A DNA stretch of 64,000 nucleotides from Poecilobothrus nobilitatus (GCA_947095535.1 OX352773.1:111173950-111237949), one strand, 5' to 3'; positions 43,249 to 54,591 are shown, numbered from the stretch's first letter. A program made the numbers and translations. Notes: generated from the sequence alone by a model not told the origin.

Positions 43249-44965
43249 TCTAATATATAAAGCAGAAATTCTGTTTGTTTGTGACCTTTTCACGTAAAAA
43301 CCACCAGTCCGATTGCAACCAAATTTTGCAGGAACATTTCTATGACCTCGGAAAGTTTAAAAGTTAAATGTTATAGACTATATAATGTTTCGGTTCATTA
43401 ACCCATTGCGGCGCGAGAGCCATTTAAGCTTTTTCGTTTTTTCGTTGTCCTGCCTAAACGGTTTGATCGATTAAGTTGAAAATTTGTACAAATGTTCTTC
43501 TTAGCTTTGGGCGGATAATGAAGAAATTGTGATGCAATATGTTACCCGGATTCGGCTCGGCGGGCTTTCAAAAATTTTTTTGTTTCCGATTTATGTCCAA
43601 TTTTGTACGATGGTTTTATGGTCCGAAAAAAAGCCTGTAACAAATTTTTATGAAGTTCCGTTAACCTGTTTGGGTAGGAGAGACGAACGAAGTTCATTAA
43701 ATTTTTCTTTTGTCCTGCTTAAACGGTTTGACCAATTGAGCTGAAAATTTACAATAGTGTGGCTATTTACCGCAGACGCTTTCTGAGTTAATTTGGTTAC
43801 GATACATTAACCCATCAAGCTTCAGATCGTGAAGTGTTTCATTTTTTATTGTTGTGCTTAAACGATTTGACCAATTAAAAAATTTGCACAAGTATTGCAC
43901 TTTGGCATACAAACTCATTCAATAAATTTTCTTGTGATACATTAACACATTTCGACACGATAGACTGTCAACATAAAATGTTGTTTCTAATTTGTGTCTA
44001 ATTTGGCAGGATGAATTTATGGTTCTAAATAAAGCCTGTGACAAAATGTTTGTTAACATTTGCTAATCCATTTCCACACGAGCACCTATTAAAAGTATTC
44101 TGCCTAATTTTTTGTGTTATTATTATTATTAAAAACATATTTCCAACACTCTTTACTGTTATCTATACTGTTTTTAATATTCCATAAAAATCTTTGAATG
44201 CAAATTTCTAATATAGAACAGTAATTAGAGTAACCTTATTAAGTATCTTAAAAATACTGTGTTTAAGTCTTAACAATATAACAGAAACAATCTCCTACAG
44301 TAGACAATCAACATGTCATAATTCAGAAATGCATTACTTACATGTGGTCTACCTATATAAGATGCATGTGTATAACTCATAAAATATCATTGAAATATGT
44401 ACATATAGTATGCATAATATATCCGTATACTTAAAAATACTATAAACATAATCAATTAAATTAGAAAACATATTCACATTTCTCTACAGTATTTAATCAA
44501 AAATGAGTACAAACATATTTAAAGAACTGAAAACCTTACATTCTTATCCATATACAATTTTTACACATATTTTTAGTCAATCAATTTGAAAACATAATTA
44601 GAAAAAGTAAACGTAAAAAAATTCTGGTTGATTTATAAAGGTTCTGGTTGATCAATCATGTAGTTTGTATATTAAAAAAAATATGTTAAATAGAACCTGA
44701 GATGTATGCATTTAAAAAGAAGTTTTTTCAAAATTTGAAGAGCTGTCGGTGCTGTATGATCTCCAACGGTGAGGGTACATAAAAAAGTTGTTTTCCAACA
44801 TTAATCTTTTAAGAGAGACCTATGCATAGTTAATATTTCATTGCTCTTTATTAAACAACAAATTTTTCAAAATGTGCTTAAAAGGATAATTCACAAAAAC
44901 ATGAAGTGACATTACTTACAAAAAAAATGTATTATATTATAGTCTGTTATAATTGAAATGCAATA
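43249..44965 (+). mobile_element. Helitron-like element, second copy, 3' truncated
   Basis: Starts TCTAATATATAA after an A, and matches 35263-35720 and 36560-37640 of the first copy (ACCACCAGTCCGATTGCAAC, CATTAACCCATTGCGGC, AACCTGAGATGTATGCATTT). It carries only about two minisatellite-type units instead of six. It breaks off after ATAATTGAAATGCAA at about 44962 and lacks the CTAG end. Confidence 0.75.
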
Positions 44966-44992
44966 GTAGATAGGTAAGCACTTGGGCCAGAC

Positions 44993-45141
44993 AGGTCAAC
45001 AGGTCAAGGTCACCCGGAAGTAGGTCAAGGGCACCCGGAAGTAGGTCAATGTCACCCGGAAGTAGGTCATGGTCACCCGGAAGTAGGTCAAACCGTAATT
45101 AGGTCAGACAGGAAGTAGGTTGATGTCATAAAAATAGGTCA
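44993..45141 (+). repeat. 21-bp minisatellite with repeated AGGTCA motifs
   Basis: AGGTCA occurs at 44993, 45001, 45007, 45022, 45043, 45064, 45085, 45101 and 45136. Four units of exactly 21 bases (AGGTCAAGGTCACCCGGAAGT and variants) start at 45001, 45022, 45043 and 45064. AGGTCA is the nuclear-receptor half-site and TCAAGGTCA at the first unit fits an FTZ-F1/ERR monomer site. A GC-rich GGC run follows at 45147-45165. Confidence 0.85.
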
Positions 45142-45184
45142 GACAGGCGGCGGCGGCGGCCGCCAGACAAGTCTAGTTGTTTAT

Positions 45185-45800
45185 AAAGATTGTATACTTG
45201 TTTTAAGTAATAGGTAAACATGGAAATAGTAAGAAAAAATTGCTTTTTATTTTTGCTTGCAATTTTGAGATGTTTTTGCTTGCATTTTTGATATGTTTGC
45301 ATTTATTTCTTGTTTTCTTTTTCTTTCGTTTTTTTTTATGACAAGTATTTAAAGAAGAGGAAGGAAAAACCATTAATTAATTAGTACCTATGTAAGAATG
45401 TTGAAAAAAAAATATCTAACGTGGTACATGTTTACTTATTGATGTATACTTGGCTTAATAATAGGCGCATATGAAAATAATAAGAAAAAATGCTTTATAA
45501 AATTTAAAGAGACAAATGAAAACAGAACAAAATAAGTGTAGCTACATTTCTTTAAAATTTTACAACTATTTTTAAAAATTAAAAGAAAAAGTGAAAACTG
45601 GTTTTTTAAATCTTACATAAAGATTCAACCTTGACAAAATTGATGCAATTTTGAGAAGAATTTATTTCTTGTTGTTTTCATTTTTTTTGTTCTATGAAGT
45701 ATTTAAAGAAGAGGAAAGAAAACATTGTTAGTATCACCATATAAGATTTTATTATTATGTAAGAATGTAGGAAAACAAGAAAGAGAATAAAAAGCGATTC
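45185..45800. repeat. Two diverged tandem copies before the Polinton
   Basis: TGTATACTTG, AATAATAAGAAAAAATGCTTT-like and AAGTATTTAAAGAAGAGGAA blocks each occur twice (about 45195-45420 and 45440-45790). This may be the eroded left terminal region of the Polinton, but I could not match it to the right end. Confidence 0.55.
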
Positions 45801-45945
45801 AAAATATGGTAATTGCTTTTGATACTTATAGTGGTACATAGTAGTGTAAAAATAAAAAAATAAAACAGATTTGTTTATATGTTTGAAATAATTTTTTTCA
45901 AATAACAAGCAAGACATTATGTAGTGGGACATTAGTGTAGACATT

Positions 45946-48900
45946 ATGTGGTCCTCCTGGATCAATTTTAAAGAAGCAAAAGACCTTGACATTTCGGAAA
46001 TTTGGGAAGTTATTTCAAAAATTTTCCAAAGCAACTCCGAAGGATTATCTACAGATACGTTCTGTATAAATGTTACATATGTACGACTTCCAGCGGGAAG
46101 AGGTAGAGGAAAAAGATACAACAATTTTGAAGAAGAATGTAAGAAAAGAAAAGGCATAATTTTAATTAAAAACAAAGATAATCTATCTTACCACGTGCGT
46201 TAGTTGTTGCTAACTCATTCATAGAAAAATCTGTTGACTACTGTAAAATGCGAAAAGATGTAGGTCAACTTCAATTGAAAGCAGCGTTACAACTAATTAC
46301 AAATTCAAATGTAAGCATCCCAGCAAAAGGTGCTAGTATCAGTGAGCTGAAAAAATTTCAACTGTACCTCTCTAAATATCAAATTGTAGTTTTTGATTTC
46401 AGAGGAAAAGAAAAATCGATTATTTTTCAAGGTGAAGAAGATAAGGAAGAAAGATTGAATTTGATCTACGATGAAGGTCACTTCAATGTAATTACATTAT
46501 TAACAGCAGCATTTAGTTGTGATTACTTTTGCCAAACATGTGATGTGCCGTATAACAATAAAATGTCTCACAGATGTAAGCATTCGTGTTTCTTTTGCAA
46601 ATCATCTCCAGCATGTGAAGCAAATTTTCTAAATATTAAATGTGATGTATGCAATCGAAGTTTTAAAGGTCAAACTTGCTTTGATAATCATAAAGCAACA
46701 TCATCTACAAATAAAAAATCTATTTGCACTCTAATAAATTCCTGCACAAAATGCTTTAAAGTATACAGGGCTGATGTAAATCATATATGCTATGGACATT
46801 TGTGTAAAAACTGTAATACAAATTTTGCTTCAGATCACCAATGCTTTATTACACCATGTAAAGAATTAGCTGAACTTAAGAATACATTATATATTTCCTA
46901 CGATCTCGAAACAACTCAAGATGATATCATCGGGGAGAAACTTCATGAAGGTGTTGCAATAGGGGATATAATTGAACATCAGCACATTATCTAATGTTGA
47001 AAGATGCAATTTTTGTGGACTTCGACAACATGTGTTGAAACAAAATCCAATACAAATGTTCTTAGAATATATACTCAACCAAAGAAAAATATTTGATAAA
47101 ATTATAGTTATTGCACATAATGGACAAGCATTTGATAATCAGTTTTTCTTAAACTATATCTTAGAAAAAACCATCATCAAACCAAAACTAATAATGAGGG
47201 GAACAAAGATAATTTTAATGCTGTTAGATAACGTGAAATTTAATGATTCATTAAACTATTTTCGAATGCCGTTATTTAGTTTACCGAAAGCGTTTGATTT
47301 AGAGATAAATTTGAAAAAAAGGATATTTTCCTCATGTTTAATCGTAAAAACAATATAAAATATAATGGAAAGTTACCCGATCGTAAATATGTATTACTGT
47401 TATAATTCAATGAGTGCATCGGAAACAAAACAATTTCTTGAATGGTATGAAGAAAATAAAAACAAGTCTTTTCACCTCCAAAATGAATTTGTAGAATATT
47501 GTATGAATGACGTAAAAATTTTGACAGCAGCCTGTATTAAATTCAGACAAATATTTTTGGAAGAATGTAAGGTTGAGCCATTTGTATAGATTACTACAAT
47601 TGCTTCAGCGTATAATTTGGTTTTTTGAAGGAATTTTTTAAAACCGTATACAATTGGACTTATACCTCAACAAGGATATCGCTTATTAAAAAGCCAGTCA
47701 ATCATTGCCATAAAATGGTTAATGTGGGAAGAAAAACAAAGAAAAATAAAAATTCAGCATAGTGGTAATGGAAAAGAAAAAGTTATTTTTGGTCTTCGTG
47801 TTGACGGATATTGTACAGACACAAAACAAATATTTGAGTTTTATGGCTGTTATTACCATGGCCATCCAAAATGTTTCAAAAATATTAATGATAAAAAATA
47901 TGAAACACGTTATGAGGCTACATTATCCAAAGTCAATAAATTACGATCTTTAGGTTATCAAGTAATTGAAAAGTGGGAGTGTGAATTTCGAAACGAAATG
48001 AGATCAAAAGAATACGAAGCATTTTTCTCAAAATTGGAGGAACGAAAGTTTGATACCACTAAAACCACGTGACGCGTTTTATGGCGGTAGAACAGGAAAC
48101 ACAAGAACATATTATAAACGTGCACCTGGTGAGAAAATAATGTATATAAATATATGCTCACTATATCCTTGGGTGTGTAAATATGGAAAATTTCCAGTGG
48201 GTCATCCAAAAGTTCATGTTGGACAAATTGAGTGCAATAAATTAAATTTAAATGATACTCAAGGATTAATAAAGGCATTGATATTTCCTGCAGAAAAACT
48301 CTATCACCCGGTTTTGCCTATAAATCAAAATAATAAGCTAATGTTTTCCTGCTATCAAACATGTAGCTTGGAAATGAATAATGATGACTGCTCTCATGAC
48401 AATCGTAGTAGGTCAATTTTAGGAACATGGGTTATAGATGAAGTAAGAGAAGCTGTTAAACAGGGATACAAAATTTTGCAAATATACGAGGTATGGGAGT
48501 ATACTGTTAAACAATTTAATCCCCTTACATCACAACAAGGAATTTTCACTGAAATGATGAACAAGCTTCTTAAAATTAAACAAGAAGCTTCTGGCTGGCC
48601 TAGCTTTTGTAGAACACCAAAGGAAAAGTGCAAATATTTAGAAAAATTTTCCAAAGTGGAAGGCATAAATTTACAGTTTAACGAAATAGAAAAAAAATCC
48701 TGGACTTAGATCATTAGCTAAATTAATGTTAAACTCTTACTGGGGTAAATTTGGGCAGAGAGAAAAACAATCAAAAACAGAAATCATAAATGAGCCTTAT
48801 GAATTATTTAGTCTTCTTACTGATCCTTCCAAAAGTGTAAATCAAATAACTCCAATAAACGAAAAAACAGTTTTGGTAAATTGGGAATATAAAGAAGAAA

Positions 48901-49418
48901 CAGCTGAAACATTATTAACAGTTAACGTTTGATAGCTGCTTACACTACCACACAAGCTCGTTTAAAATTGTATCCTTATTTAAACAATTTAAAAGAACGA
49001 GTTTTGTATTATGATACTGATTCAATAATATATGTAGCACTTGAAGGAGAATTTATCCTCCAAGAGGAGTTTTCATAGGAGATATGACAGATGAGCTTGA
49101 AGAATATGTGCAAAGAACTATGCATACAAAATATATAGTACCAACTCCAAATGTGAAAAAACTGTTTGCAAAGTCAAAGGTATTCGTTTAAATTATAACG
49201 CTTCACAAGAAATAAATTTTGGCTCTATGAAACAATTAGTTAAAAAATTAAACAATTTTCAACAAATAAATATAACATTTCCTTGTATTCGTCGAACATG
49301 AGATGACAGAGTTATCACTGTTCCTGAAAAAAAGACATATCGAATAAATTCCAGAAAACGAGTTTTTGCAAATAAATATACTTCAGTTCCTTATGGCTTC
49401 AAAAAGAAAAAAATTTAA
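45946..49418 (+). pseudogene. Polinton protein-primed DNA polymerase B (pPolB), frameshifted
   Basis: N-terminus WSSWINFKEAKD and LPAGRGRGKRYNNFEEEC, a cysteine-rich zinc region (FCQTCDVPYNNKMSHRCKHS onward), exonuclease blocks ISYDLETTQD, IIVIAHNGQAFDNQF and YCMNDVKILT, then FYGCYYHGHPKC. Polymerase motif A reads INICSLYPW, where the catalytic Asp is replaced by Asn. Motif B is LMLNSYWGKF and motif [11 protein letters not shown] is intact. The C-terminal end is SVPYGFKKKKI. At least eight frameshifts or stops (about 46185, 46990, 47345, 47590, 48045, 48700, 48930, 49060), one in a run of A. In life it replicates the element DNA from a terminal protein primer. Confidence 0.92.
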
Positions 49419-49519
49419 AAATTATTGTTAATATATTGTAAAAATTTTGTATTTTAAACTATTAAATTACAGTATTGAAAAAAAATCTTTTAATTTTACC
49501 GTTTTTAATTTTCAGATAT

Positions 49520-52500
49520 ATATATATATTTTACTATTATTTATAATAGTGTGTGTAAAAATCAACTTAATTAATCAATAACTTTTATTTGCTATAACGT
49601 GCTCTTTTTTTCTTTTTTGTATTGCACGTAAGGTTTGCTTTGGGTGTGTTTTTGGTTGTAACTGCGTTCAATAAGGTCACTTCACAGTGTTTACTAAAAA
49701 CTGTTGAACGTTTTATAAATCATTTGCACATTCAAGGCAAACATTTAATTTAATTTAATTTAATTTAATTAACAAATAAATTGTGTTGTCAAGCTCGTTT
49801 TTATAATTTTTATCGTTTCTTTATCAATTTAAATTTTAATTTGATATTTCACTTTTTATCTAATTATAAATTTTAATTTGCTGATTTTTATTGATTCTTA
49901 AAATTTTACAATATTACCAATTTTATTGTAAATTTCTGCAATATGCGCGGTTTACAGACGAATTTCGATGCCGTCACTTGCCATTTAAATTGTAGCAAAC
50001 CAGCAATTCTTACCCTATGTGAAACTCAAGTTAACGGCCAGAATGATAATTTTAATATTACTGGCTACATACTCGTTCCACATTTCGTGTCTAAAAGAGG
50101 TATCGCCATCTATATTAAAAATGACACAGCTTTCAACACTCTTAATAAATTCAAATGTTCTAGCCCAACTTTCCACTATGTTTGCGTAAAAATCCTCGTT
50201 AGAAAGCAAGTCATACATTTCTGTTTCTTATACAGATCACCCAACTCAAGTGAAGAGGAAACTGTTGTGGAAATTGAAAATCTCTCAAACCAGATCAATG
50301 AAATTTTGGATTCATATCCAGGAACTGAAATTGTTCTGGCGGGTGATTTCAATATTCATAATAGAGACTGGGTTCACTTTTCTAGTAACACTTCTCTGAG
50401 TCAAAACTCAATTGGGAAACAAGTTGAACTATTCTCATATCTTTTCCACCTTTCTCAACTTGTCCAAAATCCCACTAGGATCCCAGATCGTGCTGATCAA
50501 GAAAGCTACCTCTTGGATCTGTTCCTGACCACACACCCTGAAAAATATGTGGTTTCAGTTGGTTGCCCCCTGGGTGTCTCCGACCATTGTTTGGTTAAAA
50601 CAAGTTTCCGGGTAGGCCCAATTACCAATCAAAGGACTCCTTCCAGAAAATTAGTATGGCGATACAGCCATGCGAACTGGGAGGGTCTTAACAGTTTTTT
50701 CAGATCCTTTGATTGGTCATTGTGCTTCCGCGATAGGAATGTCGACTTTGCTGCAAATGCGATTTGTGAAACAATTTTACTTGGAATGAGGTTATTTATT
50801 CCTCACTCCATGAGAACTATTAAACGGAAATCCAAATCTTGGTTCAATCGCATTTGCAGTGAAGCAATCCTTAAAAAGGAGGAGGCTTTTAAACTGTATC
50901 AAAGCAATAGGTCGGAGGCTCTCAGGGCAAACTATATAGTGGTTCGAAACAGGTGCAAGAGAGTTATCAACAGGCAAAAATTCTTATTCAACCTAAAGTT
51001 GAAACGCAAACTTATCCACATGCCTAAGAATAGCAAATCCTTTTTGTCATTTGCAAAAAGTTTAAAAGAAAACGCTAGCGGGTCTTCTTTTCCTCCGCTT
51101 GTTGATATTAATAACATGATTGTGTCAGATTCCAAAGAGAAAGCGAACTTGTTTGGCAAGCAGTTCTCTTTCAACTCGACACTGCCTCAGTCAACTTTAA
51201 AGCCACCAACTGTTCCTGAAGTTGACTACTCCTTCGGTAAAATATACTTTAGGCCAAGAGCAGTGATAAAAATCTTGAAAAATCTTGATGCAAAAAAATC
51301 AGCCGGTCCAGATGGTATCACTACCATGGTTCTTAAAAATACCTATTCAAGTATTTCAAAACCTCTACGCAACCTTTTCTATCTTTCCTTTACTTCGGGT
51401 ATTCACCCTACCCAATGGAAGGTTGCGCATGTTTTCCCAATTCCAAAAAAAGGTAATAAAAGCGATCCTTCTAACTACCGTTCTATTGCTATAACCTCGG
51501 TTCTTTCAAAAGTAATGGAAAAAATAATAAACCAGAAGCTTTTGAAATATCTGGATCGTAGAGGTTTGCTTCATGATCGACAATACGGGTTCAGAGCCCG
51601 TCGTTCAACCGGTGATCTCATGACTTACCTTTGCGAAAAGTTGAATATCAGCCTTCACCATTCTGGTGAATCTGATGTAGTGGCTCTGGATATTTCTAAA
51701 GCGTTCGACCGAGTCTGGCATGATGCTTTATTAGCAAAATGCAAAGCGTTAGGACTAGGTAGGGTCTTTCTAAAATGGATTGGAGATTTCCTTTCGAATC
51801 GCATGATTCGGGTACTTGTCGATGGTTATTCATCTGACAATTTTATAATTAATGCTAGTGTCCCTCAGGGATCGGTTTTGTCTCCCACTCTCTTCTTTAT
51901 ATTTATCAATGACCTACTTTCAATTACCTCCAATCCAATCCATAGTTTTGCAGATGACAGCACCCTTGTAGCTTCCTATGAATTTCATAGCCGCTGTGGT
52001 ATTAATCACCAAACTAAAAGAACAGCAAGAAACTTCACTATCAGTGAGCCAAATAATGATTTAGCGAAAATCCAAAAATGGGGTGAAAGCAACAGAGTTG
52101 ATTTCAACACCAAAAAAACGCAATGCTGTTTAATTTTGCGCAAAGTAGCTACTACTACACCTTACTTTTCTCCTTCCGATCTTCTCAACATCTATAAAAT
52201 GTACATTAGGCCCAAAATGGAGTATAATGCACATATTTGGGCTGGAGCGCCCCAAACAGCGCTGGGTTTTCTCGACAAAGTGCAAAACAGAGCTATTCGC
52301 CTTATTGGCGACCCCAGTGTTACCTCAACGCTCACTCCACTTTGCCATCGCCGTACTGTTGGGTCATTGGCCCTCTTTTATAGATACCTTGTAGGGGTGA
52401 ACACCTGTTCTAAAGAAATAAAACAATTGATGCCTCCACTCAAAGTTTTCCAACGTGAAACGAGGAGTGCAACAGATGCCCACCCATACACTGTCGAACT

Positions 52501-52901
52501 GTCAAGATGGCGCAATACAGCATTCGGGAATTCGTTTGTCATGCGCACGTCGCTTTTATGGAACCTTATGCCTGCACATGTGTTCCCAAAAGTTGGTAAT
52601 TCATTTGTGTACGATATATCGAAATTCAAGAAGAACACTAACATCTTTCTTCAAAATAACTATCCAAATTTTCGCCTTCATCCTCCATAATCCCAATTTT
52701 CCTATATTCAAACACCCAAGTATTCCTTCCCCCATCCTTTTCCCCAAAACCAAGCTGTACATTATATTATTATGTATTAAAGGACCAATCCTATAGTTTG
52801 ATTTTAAAGGGGGTGGTTTTGGTTGGTTAAAGTCCAACACTACTCAGAGGAACCTCGTGCAGTTCCTTTGGGTGACTTTTGATGTTTTCCACCGTCCCTC
52901 G

Positions 52902-52920
<19 letters not shown>
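49520..52920 (+). mobile_element. CR1/Jockey-group non-LTR element inside the Polinton
   Basis: About 400 bases of 5' sequence (with a TTTAA run at 49745-49770), one 915-codon ORF, a 3' UTR and an A tail at about 52902-52919 followed by (TA)n. A matching ATATATATATATATTTTA tract lies left of the element at about 49516-49534. The insertion therefore hit an AT microsatellite between polymerase and integrase and the exact target duplication cannot be separated from the repeat. No ORF1. Confidence 0.85.
49943..52690 (+). CDS. Non-LTR endonuclease-reverse transcriptase, open frame with internal deletion
   Basis: 915 codons without a stop; the frame is open about 20 codons further upstream (ending FCNM), so the ATG may be internal. 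Endonuclease: LTLCETQVN, IVLAGDFNIHNRDW, GVSDHCLVKT. RT: NYRSIAITSVLSKVMEK, RQYGFRARRST, DVVALDISKAFDRVW, ASVPQGSVLSPTLF, IHSFADDSTLVAS (catalytic DD). After TQCCLILRKV it jumps to SPSDLLNIYKMYIRPKMEYN, although about 40-50 residues normally lie between, so an in-frame deletion is likely. C-terminal: RRTVGSLALFYRY and TSLLWNLMP. The clade is CR1/Jockey-like by wording. Confidence 0.88.
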   Translation: MRGLQTNFDAVTCHLNCSKPAILTLCETQVNGQNDNFNITGYILVPHFVSKRGIAIYIKNDTAFNTLNKFKCSSPTFHYVCVKILVRKQVIHFCFLYRSPNSSEEETVVEIENLSNQINEILDSYPGTEIVLAGDFNIHNRDWVHFSSNTSLSQNSIGKQVELFSYLFHLSQLVQNPTRIPDRADQESYLLDLFLTTHPEKYVVSVGCPLGVSDHCLVKTSFRVGPITNQRTPSRKLVWRYSHANWEGLNSFFRSFDWSLCFRDRNVDFAANAICETILLGMRLFIPHSMRTIKRKSKSWFNRICSEAILKKEEAFKLYQSNRSEALRANYIVVRNRCKRVINRQKFLFNLKLKRKLIHMPKNSKSFLSFAKSLKENASGSSFPPLVDINNMIVSDSKEKANLFGKQFSFNSTLPQSTLKPPTVPEVDYSFGKIYFRPRAVIKILKNLDAKKSAGPDGITTMVLKNTYSSISKPLRNLFYLSFTSGIHPTQWKVAHVFPIPKKGNKSDPSNYRSIAITSVLSKVMEKIINQKLLKYLDRRGLLHDRQYGFRARRSTGDLMTYLCEKLNISLHHSGESDVVALDISKAFDRVWHDALLAKCKALGLGRVFLKWIGDFLSNRMIRVLVDGYSSDNFIINASVPQGSVLSPTLFFIFINDLLSITSNPIHSFADDSTLVASYEFHSRCGINHQTKRTARNFTISEPNNDLAKIQKWGESNRVDFNTKKTQCCLILRKVATTTPYFSPSDLLNIYKMYIRPKMEYNAHIWAGAPQTALGFLDKVQNRAIRLIGDPSVTSTLTPLCHRRTVGSLALFYRYLVGVNTCSKEIKQLMPPLKVFQRETRSATDAHPYTVELSRWRNTAFGNSFVMRTSLLWNLMPAHVFPKVGNSFVYDISKFKKNTNIFLQNNYPNFRLHPP

Positions 52921-52952
<32 letters not shown>

Positions 52953-52990
52953 ATTCAAATTCTCAGTTGCAGTTTAACTTTCCAATAATA

Positions 52991-53912
52991 ATGTCAAAAA
53001 CACAAATAGTATCTGAAATTCATCGTCCAGTCCAGACGTAGATTTCGAAGACGAAAAATATCTCAAAGAGGGTTAAATGATATATCGGAAATTGATCTTG
53101 TAGATATGTCGGCCTATCAAAAAGTGAATAATGGATACAACTTCCTCTTAACTGTTATCGATATATTTTCGAAACATGCATATGCCGAAAAAGTTAAATC
53201 AAAGGCAGCAGATGACGTAGTTAAAAGTATAGAAAAGATTTTTAAAAGGGAGGAGAAGTCTCCAAAAAATATTCATTCTGACCAGGGCAAAGAATTTTTC
53301 AACAAAAAATTCGAAAATTTGATGAAAAGCTATAAAATAAATCACTGTCATACTTATTCAGAAATGAAGGCTAGTGTTTGTGAAAGGTTTAACAGAACAT
53401 TAAAATCAATTATGTGGAAACAGTTTAGTTTACAAGGAAATTTTAAATGGATAGAACTTTAACCAAAACTAATTGAAAAATATATTAACACAAAACACAG
53501 TACAATTAAGTTAAAACCAAACCAAGTTACATCACAAAATGAAAAACAATTCTTCGTTCAATTTACAATTACCCAAAAATATTTAATAAGGTAAAATTTA
53601 ATGTTGGTGATTTTGTTAGAATTGCTAGGTCTAAAGGTACTTTTCAAAAAGGATATGAACCTAACTATTCAACTGAAGTTTTTAAAATAGCTTTCAAAAA
53701 CAAGACAGACCCGATTACATATAGTTTAAAAGAGTATAAAAATAGATTAGTTTATGGTGGCTTCTATGAACAGGAACTAACTAGTGTCAAAGACTCCAAT
53801 GCTTATTTAATTGAAAAAATTTTAAAACGAAAAGGCAATAAAGTACATGTAAAATATTTAGGCTTTGATAATAGTCATAATCAATGGATAAGTAAATATG
53901 ATATTCTTTCAT
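52991..53912 (+). pseudogene. Polinton integrase with chromodomain, frameshifted
   Basis: ATG at 52991 (MSKTQIVSEIHRPVQ), then a frame change near 53037 into RRFRRRKISQRGLNDISEID. Core: LVDMSAYQKVNNGYNF (Asp), IHSDQGKEFFNKKF (Asp), EMKASVCERFNRTLK (Glu), with all three residues present. A stop follows WIEL at 53461. After another shift the C-terminal part reads FNVGDFVRIARSKGTFQKGY and ends in a chromodomain-like LKRKGNKVHVKYLGFDNSHN plus QWISKYDIL. It inserts the element into the genome; related to the F54H12.3-type integrases. Confidence 0.9.
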
Positions 53913-54117
53913 AAAAAAAGTATAATTAGAATTTATGTAAAAGATTTTTTTTTAACTTTAGAACACATATTTTTTTAACTTTTAGTTTTATTATAATCAA
54001 TTAGAATTTATTACATTAATAAACAACTTACTTTACAACTTTTGGTTTTTAACTAGTTTTCTTAAGAATTTTGATTTCTAAACAATGATAACACAATTAT
54101 TTAGAAGAAAAATTTTG

Positions 54118-54126
54118 TATAAATAA
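54118..54126 (+). promoter_or_regulatory. TATA box of the Q-rich Polinton gene
   Basis: TATAAATAA, about 70 bases before the ATG at 54197. Confidence 0.5.
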
Positions 54127-54196
54127 AGTGTGATCTTTCTTAAGATATATCAATTTAAAGAAAGAGCTCAACATAATAATATAACAAGAAAGCAAA

Positions 54197-54484
54197 ATGG
54201 AAAACACAGCAGAGATTTTTGCCTACGCTCAACAAATAGAGCCAACGCAGGAGTTGGCTGCAATTAAAAGAAAAAGAATAAGAAGTCAGCAAGAATCGCA
54301 GACACATCAACAACAACATCACTACCATCATCATCAACAACAACAACCACAACAGCAACAGCAACAACATCAACAATTTCAAAAACAACAACAAGAAGAA
54401 ATCATTCTTCTTCAAGAAGAAGAACCACCAGCTAAAAAAAGCTTCAAAGAAGCATTTAATAAGAAACTAGAAAGAGTTTCTTAA
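54197..54484 (+). CDS. Polinton-encoded Gln/His-rich small protein
   Basis: Intact ORF of 95 codons. N-terminus MENTAEIFAYAQQIEP, a basic KRKRIRSQQES patch, a Gln/His tract (residues about 38-70), an acidic EEEPP segment and a basic amphipathic C-terminus (KKSFKEAFNKKLERVS). The KRKR patch could serve as a nuclear signal. It lies 285 bases after the integrase on the same strand. No known family; placement suggests a Polinton accessory gene. The opposite-strand Leu-rich frame is a shadow. Confidence 0.6.
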   Translation: MENTAEIFAYAQQIEPTQELAAIKRKRIRSQQESQTHQQQHHYHHHQQQQPQQQQQQHQQFQKQQQEEIILLQEEEPPAKKSFKEAFNKKLERVS

Positions 54485-54551
54485 AAACAAAAGATATGGA
54501 GCAAGATGCTCTATATCATATATGAAATGTAAAGCAAATTAAGACCATTTA

Positions 54552-54591
54552 TAGTCTTAAGTGGGTCTTTCAGACCCGCAATTTAAGACTA
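54552..54591. terminator. Hairpin between the two Polinton gene blocks
   Basis: TAGTCTTAA-GTGGGTCT, loop TTC, AGACCCGC, a three-base bulge, then TTAAGACTA: 17 base pairs with one G-T pair. It lies downstream of the plus-strand Q-rich gene; a transcript-end role is inference. Confidence 0.5.

Noticed and set aside
45185..45800. Polinton left terminal inverted repeat
   Set aside because: I compared it by eye with the reverse complement of 61530-61640 and found no match, so it is only listed as a tandem repeat.
45678..46175. 165-codon minus-strand ORF at the left of the Polinton
   Set aside because: Its right half is antisense to the conserved pPolB N-terminus and the rest is Phe/Tyr-rich AT sequence.
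54155..54415. Leu-rich minus-strand ORF (86 codons)
   Set aside because: Shadow of the CAA/CAG Gln tract of the plus-strand Q-rich gene.
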